The position numbers and the translations under genes are program-made. A DNA stretch of 64,000 bases, taken from NCBI RefSeq assembly GCF_000986785.1, contig NZ_LAYY01000001.1, forward strand, positions 421,274 through 485,273. Reading direction: 5' to 3'. The notes beneath the pieces were generated by a model that did not search any database, was not told the DNA's origin, and saw nothing but the letters and a program-made list of their open reading frames with translations. The DNA is from Mesobacillus campisalis. Lineage in GTDB: Bacteria; Bacillota; Bacilli; Bacillales; Cytobacillaceae. This document shows, piece by piece, positions 58,795 through 64,000 of the stretch (within the stretch, counting starts at the first letter, position 1; each line of letters begins with the position of its first letter).

Positions 58795-59469
58795 TTGCGT
58801 AAGAACACTCTGTTTTTCGAAAATCAGTTTATAGATTTTAAGCCTCTCTTATTGGAAGTCGGGGAAAGGTATATACTGGAGAAAGGCAGTATCATCACCA
58901 ATGATATCGACCCCTTATACCTGTACTATGTAGAGAAAGGCATTTTCAGGTTGTCGGTCAATCACATCGAAGGAGTTAGCAAGACGATTTGCTTTCATGG
59001 CGAGGGTTCTATTTGCCCTTACTCCTTAAGCAGGCCGATCAATGGGAAATTCCATATTGATGTCGATTTCTTCGCGATCACCGCCATCACCGATATCGAG
59101 ACGATCCGCATTCGGCCGAGAGATTTCTATAAGGCCCTGAAAAACAACCCTGATCTAGGCATCGCGATGCTCGATTATGTCATCATGCACTCCAATCTAT
59201 TCATGCATGAATCGATTACCCTAAGCTATGATTCCGCCTTTGTTAAGACTTGCAACATCGTTTACATCTACACCCACTACTTAAACAAGATGGGAATCAA
59301 CCTTACCCAGGCCGAAATCGGCGAGATCATTGGGGAGAAAAGGCTGGAGGTCGCACGCTCCCTTAAGGTGTTGCGAGACCAGGGAATCATTAAAACATCC
59401 CGGAATTGCATTGAAGTCCTGGACCCTGAAGCACTTAAGCTCAACTGCAATCCTGATTTTGTTTCCTAA
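58795..59469 (+). CDS. Crp/Fnr-family transcriptional regulator
   Basis: 224 residues from a TTG preceded by GGGAGG. A β-barrel effector domain occupies ~15-135 (VGERYILEKGSIITNDIDPL; STICPYS-like segments), a dimerisation helix follows, then a winged helix with LTQAEIGEIIGEKRLEVARS and LKVLRDQGIIKTSRN. There is no N-terminal Cys cluster, so it is not an oxygen-sensing Fnr. Divergent from the carboxylate module, it is its probable activator, with an unknown effector. Confidence 0.86.
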   Translation: MRKNTLFFENQFIDFKPLLLEVGERYILEKGSIITNDIDPLYLYYVEKGIFRLSVNHIEGVSKTICFHGEGSICPYSLSRPINGKFHIDVDFFAITAITDIETIRIRPRDFYKALKNNPDLGIAMLDYVIMHSNLFMHESITLSYDSAFVKTCNIVYIYTHYLNKMGINLTQAEIGEIIGEKRLEVARSLKVLRDQGIIKTSRNCIEVLDPEALKLNCNPDFVS

Positions 59470-59609
59470 TTGCCCAGTTCATCCCCATCCAACACGCAAA
59501 TTTTTACCCTATACCAAGATTGCTTACTACCTGCAGTTTCTACAATAGAGCCAAAGCTGCTGGTGCTCCCTCCTTTAAAAATCACCCCCAAAAGTCCAGT
59601 AAGCAGGAA

Positions 59610-59649
59610 GAAAAAGGTGCGAATCAACTATTGGTTTGCGCCTTTTTTC
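59610..59649 (+). terminator. intrinsic terminator after the Crp/Fnr gene
   Basis: AAAAAGGTGCGAATCAA folds on TTGGTTTGCGCCTTTTTT, with a T run. Confidence 0.75.
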
Positions 59650-59747
59650 TTTATGACCGAAAACATTTCCTATTTTTATCATTATAATGAAACCAAACCA
59701 TCCACTTGTGTATCTAACAGATAGACAGAAAGAAAGGGGCGCGGATT

Positions 59748-60287
59748 TTGGATGAGAACAAGGAAGTGAAACGTGCCATAAAAGGGAATGTTGCTTCCTT
59801 TGAAAGGCTGATCACTGAACATAAAGGGGCGATGTACAAAGTGGCCAGGACCCTCCTTCCCCGCGATGAAGATTGTGCGGATGCAATCCAGGAGGCCATC
59901 CTTAAAGCATTCCGCGGAATAAGGACCCTGCGTGAGCCGCGTTATTTTAAAACCTGGCTGGTCCGGATTCTCTTGAACGAATGCCACCAAATCCACCGGC
60001 AGCGGAAAAAGCTTGTCTCGATGGAGGAATATACAGAGCCCTCTATAAGGGAGAAGGGATTTGAGCAGATTGAGGTCCATGAGCTGCTTGATGCCCTGCC
60101 TGAAGATCAGAAGCACATTTTAAAATTGTTTTATATTGAGGACCTATCGATTCATGACTTGGCCCTTATTTTGGAGATACCCGAAAACACGGTGAAAACA
60201 AGATTGCGGCGGGCACGGGAGAAAATGCAGCAGCTCATTGCGAAAGACGAGGAGATGGAGACATGGAAAAATGGGAAAAGGAATTGA
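59748..60287 (+). CDS. ECF-type RNA polymerase sigma factor
   Basis: 179 residues from a TTG behind GAAAGGGG. Region 2 (~20-85): NVASFERLITEHKGAMYKVA, then DAIQEAILKAFRGI. Region 4 (~120-170): LLDALPEDQKHILKLFYIED, SIHDLALILEIPENTVKTRL. There is no extra C-terminal domain. The next gene overlaps by 25 bp and encodes a DUF4179 transmembrane protein, the usual anti-sigma partner. Expected to control a cell-envelope stress response; target promoters are unknown. Confidence 0.9.
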   Translation: MDENKEVKRAIKGNVASFERLITEHKGAMYKVARTLLPRDEDCADAIQEAILKAFRGIRTLREPRYFKTWLVRILLNECHQIHRQRKKLVSMEEYTEPSIREKGFEQIEVHELLDALPEDQKHILKLFYIEDLSIHDLALILEIPENTVKTRLRRAREKMQQLIAKDEEMETWKNGKRN

Positions 60288-61576
60288 AAAAGGATGCAAA
60301 CTCCCCTATGCCCGACCTGGTTAATCATAGGATAGAAGAGACGCTAAAGCATCTGCGCCGCAGGAACCCGGGACGCAAGATGTATGTGGGATTGGCAGCA
60401 GCTGCAGCCGCTATAGCCCTATCGCTGGGCATTTCGATGGTCTCTCCTGCCGTTGCCAATACGCTGAAAGAACTCCCGGTGGTCGGGTCAGCCTTTGAAT
60501 TTGTGGGTAATATTGGCCAGAAAAAAGGCCAGGAAGCCGGGCTGGCAACCGAGCTTGGGGAGCAGGTCGAGATTGACGGTCAGGTGGTTACTTTTACAGA
60601 AACCATGTATGACGGCGGAGATATCCATGTTGGCTATATCAGGGAAAGCATGGGAAGCAGGACATCCAGTCATTTCCTGGGCAATCTGGAATTTTCTATC
60701 GAAAAAGGGCCAGTGAGCTCAGGGATGGGTGGAAAGGAAACAGAAATTGAAGAAGGAGTCCATGCTGGTACAGTGAGTCTAAGGTTCCAGGAAGAAATTC
60801 CCGACTCTTTCACACTTGTGGTCCGTCCCCGTGAAGGAAGGTCCTGGGTCGTCAAGCTTCCTGTCGAAAAGAAGGGAAGCAACCGGGTATTCCCTATAAA
60901 GAAGAAAAAAGAGACCGAGGACTTGGCCATCGTTTACGACAGGCTTACCTTCTTCCCCACCTCGACAGAACTTGCCTTTAGTCTTGTAATGGATGAAAAA
61001 GCACTTGAGGACAATACCTATGATTGGCTGAGTTACCAGGTTGTCGACAACAAAGGACGTGTCTTGGAGCCTTTTAGTACAGGCGGCGGGGGCGGCGGTC
61101 CGGTGAAAGGAAAAGTCACCCACGCCTTCACCCATTCCTTTGAACCGGTCGATGACTTACCGGAGTTCCTGATCATAAGGCCTTATCTTGATGAATTTAA
61201 AGAAACCACTCCCGAGCTAATCAAGAAAAAATGGGAAGGGAAACAAGTGACTCTTTCCCAGGGCGGAATAGGGAGTATAACGGTGTTGCAGGCGGAGGAG
61301 CGGAACGGAGCCATCACTTTCACTTATGAAACGGACGGCGATGACGCGTACAGCCAGGCGAACGCCTTCTGGCTGGAAGATTCAGCCGGAAACCGTTATG
61401 ATCCGGCGGAGACCCCTGTGCGGGTTGAAGGAACCACCAATCAATACCAGGCCAGTTTTTCCGGAATTTCTGATTTAGAAGATATGAACCTCGCAACCGT
61501 CACAAAGAACCCTATTCAGTACCTGAAGGAATTGGAGATAAAGATTGATTTAAAGGAGAAAATGGTCCTTAACTAG
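60263..61576 (+). CDS. DUF4179 anti-sigma-like membrane protein
   Basis: 437 residues. A short cytoplasmic N-terminus (MEKWEKELKKDANSPM, ~40 residues) is the likely sigma-binding part. One membrane helix follows at ~45-65 (KMYVGLAAAAAAIALSLGIS), then an extracellular DUF4179 domain (PVVGSAFEFVGNI) and a C-terminal DUF5643-like β domain (residues ~210-430). A glycine run (TGGGGGGP) splits the outer region. It probably holds the ECF sigma factor inactive until an envelope signal arrives. Overlap with the sigma gene ensures stoichiometric synthesis. Confidence 0.87.
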   Translation: MEKWEKELKKDANSPMPDLVNHRIEETLKHLRRRNPGRKMYVGLAAAAAAIALSLGISMVSPAVANTLKELPVVGSAFEFVGNIGQKKGQEAGLATELGEQVEIDGQVVTFTETMYDGGDIHVGYIRESMGSRTSSHFLGNLEFSIEKGPVSSGMGGKETEIEEGVHAGTVSLRFQEEIPDSFTLVVRPREGRSWVVKLPVEKKGSNRVFPIKKKKETEDLAIVYDRLTFFPTSTELAFSLVMDEKALEDNTYDWLSYQVVDNKGRVLEPFSTGGGGGGPVKGKVTHAFTHSFEPVDDLPEFLIIRPYLDEFKETTPELIKKKWEGKQVTLSQGGIGSITVLQAEERNGAITFTYETDGDDAYSQANAFWLEDSAGNRYDPAETPVRVEGTTNQYQASFSGISDLEDMNLATVTKNPIQYLKELEIKIDLKEKMVLN

Positions 61577-61581
61577 GAAAA

Positions 61582-61617
61582 CAGGGTTGCCCTCTGCACA
61601 GGGCAACCCTTTGTATT
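61582..61617 (+). terminator. intrinsic terminator of the sigma/anti-sigma operon
   Basis: AGGGTTGCCCT and AGGGCAACCCT pair perfectly, followed by TTTGTATTATT. It also lies against the stop of the small minus-strand gene. Confidence 0.9.
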
Positions 61618-61619
61618 AT

Positions 61620-61778
61620 TCATTCATTCTCCCGAATAAAGGCAAGCCCTTGTTCTTTGTTGTATATACGTCCATTCTTACGGTCCTCACGACTTTTTTT
61701 AACCAGATTTAAAAGCTCCTCATCTTTTGCAAGCCAATCAACTTCTATCTCGATTATTGTTTCTGTCCTGTTCTTCAT
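61620..61778 (-). CDS. small hypothetical protein (52 residues)
   Basis: Open frame MKNRTETIIEIEVDWLAKDE through a stop at 61,620-61,622, ending LAFIRENE. An AGGAGGT site lies 13 bases upstream of the ATG, which is a long spacing. Composition is strongly charged, with a helical middle (LLNLVKKSREDRKNGRIYNK). It could be an antitoxin-like or regulatory peptide, but no toxin partner is adjacent. I recognise no family. Confidence 0.6.
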   Translation of the reverse strand: MKNRTETIIEIEVDWLAKDEELLNLVKKSREDRKNGRIYNKEQGLAFIRENE

Positions 61779-61816
61779 CTTTGATATTCTGACCTCCTAC
61801 TGGAACAATTTTTTTA

Positions 61817-61990
61817 TGCTAGTACTATATTAAAACCCCAAAATCCGGTTAAATTAATGCTAGTACTGGCATTAAACTCGATCCTATAAACCTAGTACTC
61901 GCATTAAAGCTAGGCTAACCAGCATTAAATGATGTCTTATCAGCATTATATTATCCCTTACCAGCATTAAATTAGTACTCGTATGATTCA
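61817..61990. repeat. degenerate array of 21-bp units (CTAGTACT / GCATTAAA)
   Basis: GCATTAAA-like cores occur at 61,869, 61,901, 61,922, 61,943 and 61,964; the last four are exactly 21 bp apart. A CTAGTACT element precedes several of them. No gene is seen between 61,779 and 62,185. Confidence 0.7.
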
Positions 61991-62120
61991 ATACCCCTAA
62001 TTACAAAAGGGTCGCAAATTACAAGAAAAACAACTCCTATTCAATGTATGAGTGACTCAACTCGAATAAAATCTTTCCGATTAAAAATAAAAAACGCCAT
62101 TTATCCAGCAATACAGTAAT

Positions 62121-62150
62121 GAAAAGCCTAATCCACCAGCGGATTAGGCC
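62121..62150 (-). terminator. hairpin downstream of dbpA
   Basis: GGCCTAATCC and GGATTAGGCTT on the minus strand, then TTTCATT. It has the same stem as the centre of the GGGGACGGTTCT elements, but without their termini. Confidence 0.65.
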
Positions 62151-62185
62151 CTACATTTAGTATATTTCACGAACGGAATTTCCAA

Positions 62186-63631
62186 TCACTTTACCGCCTT
62201 GCTAACTTTCACCTTTTTCCCCTTTATTGTTGTATTCTCCATGGCCTGCAGGACGAGTGCTCCCTTTCCATTGAGGATATCCACATAGGACAAATGGTCT
62301 TTTACGGTGATAATCCCGATGTCTTCTGCTGTGACGCCAGGGATATTGGCAATCGTGCCAACAAAATCCAATGGACGAAGTTTCTTCTTTTTCCCGCCGC
62401 TGAAATGGAGCTTCATAATATCTTTGTTGACTCTAGCTGTTTTATTATTATGAACAACTCGGCGTCCCCGGGATTTTTCCTCAAAATCAGCCCTTACGCG
62501 TTCAACGTCCTCCTGTTTAGGAGGTTCCGTTTTAGTAAGTTCAAAGCCGATGTATCTTTCAATCGCGTTGATGAATTTCCCCTCAAACGGTGTTGAAAAA
62601 GTAATGGCTTTTCCTTTTTTACCCGCTCTCCCTGTCCTGCCGGTTCTGTGGACATAACTCTCTTTTTCCATTGGGACATCATAATTGATGATCAATGTTA
62701 CATTATCAACATCGATTCCTCTTGCCGCTACATCGGTCGCCACAAGATAACGGAAATTCCCCATTTTGAACCCGTCCATAACGGCAAAGCGATCCTCTTG
62801 CTCCAACCCTCCATGCAGTCGTTCACAAGAATAATCAGCTGCCTCCAACTGGGCAAAAACAGTCTCGACGTTTTCTTTCGTCCTGCAAAAAATGATACAG
62901 CTGTCCGGATTCTCAACTACGGTAACATTTTTAAGAAGAGACATCTTCTCGTCTTCTTTTACTGTCATTAAAAAATGTTCAATACTGCTGGTTGTCACAC
63001 CTGAAGACGCCACCTCAATGTGAGTTGGATCGTTCATATACTGATGACAAAGATTTTCCACATCTTTAGGCAGTGTCGCCGAAAAGACCATGGTTACCCT
63101 TGTTGAAGGGAGCTCATTAATAATGGCTTCCACTTCATCGATGAAGCCCATATTCAGCATTTCGTCTGCTTCATCAATGACTAAATACTTGATTTGATCT
63201 AGGAGAAGTGTACCTCTTTCGATATGATCGCGAACGCGTCCAGGCGTACCGACGACTATATGTGTTTTTTGCTGAAGTTCTTCCTTTTGTTTCGTAAAAG
63301 GCTCTTTTCCATAAACGGCGGTCGCTTTTATCCGTTTGAACCTTCCGATATTGGTCATATCTTCGCGAACTTGTACAGCTAGCTCCCTGGTTGGTGTAAG
63401 GATGAGCGCCTGGGGTTTTTTCTCCGCCCACTCCACCTGATCGCAAATAGGGATGCCAAATGCTGCAGTCTTGCCACTCCCTGTTTGGGACCTCACGACA
63501 AGGTCCTTATTTTCTAATGCCCATGGAATGGTCTTCCTTTGAACCTCAGTCGGAGTTTGGTACTTCAACAAATCCAGTGCCTTCTTAATTTCAGCACTTA
63601 AATAATATTCCTCAAAACTTGCATCGCTCAT
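62186..63631 (-). CDS. dbpA: ATP-dependent RNA helicase DbpA (DEAD-box)
   Basis: 481 residues. DEAD-box motifs in order: [15 protein letters not shown] (I), PTRELAVQV (Ia), TPGRVRDHI (Ib), [11 protein letters not shown] (II), VFSATLP (III), [14 protein letters not shown] (IV), [16 protein letters not shown] (V), [13 protein letters not shown] (VI). The C-terminal ~75 residues form the DbpA RNA-binding domain ([33 protein letters not shown]) that recognises 23S rRNA hairpin 92. It acts in large-subunit assembly. Single gene with its own terminator. Confidence 0.95.
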   Translation of the reverse strand: MSDASFEEYYLSAEIKKALDLLKYQTPTEVQRKTIPWALENKDLVVRSQTGSGKTAAFGIPICDQVEWAEKKPQALILTPTRELAVQVREDMTNIGRFKRIKATAVYGKEPFTKQKEELQQKTHIVVGTPGRVRDHIERGTLLLDQIKYLVIDEADEMLNMGFIDEVEAIINELPSTRVTMVFSATLPKDVENLCHQYMNDPTHIEVASSGVTTSSIEHFLMTVKEDEKMSLLKNVTVVENPDSCIIFCRTKENVETVFAQLEAADYSCERLHGGLEQEDRFAVMDGFKMGNFRYLVATDVAARGIDVDNVTLIINYDVPMEKESYVHRTGRTGRAGKKGKAITFSTPFEGKFINAIERYIGFELTKTEPPKQEDVERVRADFEEKSRGRRVVHNNKTARVNKDIMKLHFSGGKKKKLRPLDFVGTIANIPGVTAEDIGIITVKDHLSYVDILNGKGALVLQAMENTTIKGKKVKVSKAVK

Positions 63632-63747
63632 GTTTGGCCCTCATTTATTCGTTATTTCGATAATATATACGATTCTCTATTAGAAAAATTATATTCGTTA
63701 TCGCTAGTGTTCATTATACGTGAACTTCCCAGTAAAGCGAATTGGAC

Positions 63748-63790
63748 AGCAACAGCCAGGCGAAAGTCTTCTGGCTGGAAGGTTCAGCCA
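63748..63790 (+). pseudogene. short duplicate of the DUF4179 gene C-terminal region
   Basis: CAGCCAGGCGAAAGTCTTCT and the following bases match 61,351-61,390 of the DUF4179 gene (about nine of ten bases). Only ~40 bp remain, upstream of the dbpA gene and next to a terminator at 63,800-63,838. Confidence 0.6.
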
Positions 63791-63799
63791 GACCCCAAA

Positions 63800-63838
63800 A
63801 AAAAATAAAAGTAGCCCATTGGACTACTTTTATTTTTT
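63800..63838. terminator. bidirectional intrinsic terminator
   Basis: AAAATAAAAGTAG pairs with CTACTTTTATTTT around an 8-base loop. Confidence 0.85.
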
Positions 63839-63917
63839 GCTAATCTTCCACAATAGGCTGCTGCACATCGGTTGCCGCCTCCTATTGTGCAGCGGGCCGC
63901 TGTTCAGCTTCCTGCCG

Positions 63918-64000
63918 TTACTCGGTCACGATAGTGCATTTACGAATCTGGTCGTTGCCCTTAGTTTCCACATAAACTTTATATGGGCCCACCTGATAGA
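63918..64000 (-). CDS. C-terminal end of an unidentified protein, cut by the window edge
   Basis: The last visible codons read YQVGPYKVYVETKGNDQIRK then CTIVTE and a TAA at 63,918-63,920. The β-rich ending resembles the end of extracellular Ig-like or BsuPI-type domains, but the fragment is too short for a family call. A GGAGG lies beyond its stop and is not in use. Its terminator would be the hairpin at 63,800-63,838. Confidence 0.5.
   Translation of the reverse strand, partial: YQVGPYKVYVETKGNDQIRKCTIVTE

Overview
The window looks like chromosomal DNA from a low-GC Gram-positive spore former of the Bacillaceae. AGGAGG-type ribosome sites are strong, TTG and GTG starts are frequent, and intrinsic terminators are abundant. 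Many genes have clear Bacillus subtilis counterparts (ykoFEDC, ywnAB, ytcD/ytbD/ytbE, cdaS, dbpA). Both window edges cut a gene: a PHP phosphoesterase at the left and the tail of an unidentified protein at the right.

Layout. (1) 1-5,620, minus strand: a seven-gene operon with an Fe3+/polyamine/aminoethylphosphonate-type ABC importer, an alkaline-phosphatase-superfamily hydrolase, a DeoR regulator and a PHP phosphoesterase. (2) 6,120-7,671: a small membrane protein, then relics (WYL regulator, alkaline phosphatase) and a 21-bp-period repeat. (3) 7,682-15,300: a 2-aminoethylphosphonate operon (iron-type alcohol dehydrogenase, phnD, phnC, phnE, phnE, phnW, phnX) with a divergent DeoR regulator. 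(4) 16,127-19,399: an FtsX-type permease and its ATPase. (5) 19,705-20,845: a partial duplicate of ykoC/ykoD. (6) 21,716-29,823: small accessory genes (DUF4304, ywnA/ywnB/DsbA-like, CBO0543-like, ytbE/ytbD/ytcD) around a 1.2-kb stretch of dead genes (integrase, methyltransferase and IS1182 relics). (7) 30,291-31,526: an IS110-family transposase. (8) 31,966-35,674: ykoFEDC thiamine-precursor uptake behind a TPP riboswitch. (9) 36,108-40,341: a DUF421 pseudogene, a lone purC, a secreted alkaline phosphatase and a 5'-nucleotidase relic. (10) 40,513-53,324: a large sugar/nucleoside block with a ribose-type ABC system, an RbsD-like protein, a PfkB kinase, a ferritin-like di-iron protein, a xylose-isomerase-like TIM barrel, NupC, two nucleoside hydrolases, a GntR/UTRA regulator and deoC. 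(11) 54,147-59,469: cdaS, then a carboxylate-type module (HpaI-like aldolase, cupin, DUF6282, SLC13 carrier, divergent Crp/Fnr regulator). (12) 59,748-63,631: an ECF sigma factor with a DUF4179 anti-sigma-like protein, a 52-residue ORF and dbpA.

Phosphorus scavenging dominates the first 15 kb. Two DeoR-linked operons may share an operator-like motif, and a dead alkaline phosphatase lies beside phnX while its intact homologue lies 31 kb away. Nucleoside and pentose salvage dominates 40-53 kb, where an identical 12-bp palindrome precedes both the kinase operon and deoC. The most novel-looking piece is the three-gene kinase operon at 40.5-43.8 kb. Its kinase lacks the ribose-contacting Asp of RbsK, its second protein carries a complete E, ExxH, E, ExxH di-iron pattern, and its third is an isomerase-like TIM barrel.

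Intergenic DNA is rich in repeats: six copies of a ~80-135 bp element with GGGGACGGTTCT termini, two arrays with 21-bp period, one array of CGGAAA/TTTCCG palindromes, and a dispersed ~140-bp repeat pair.
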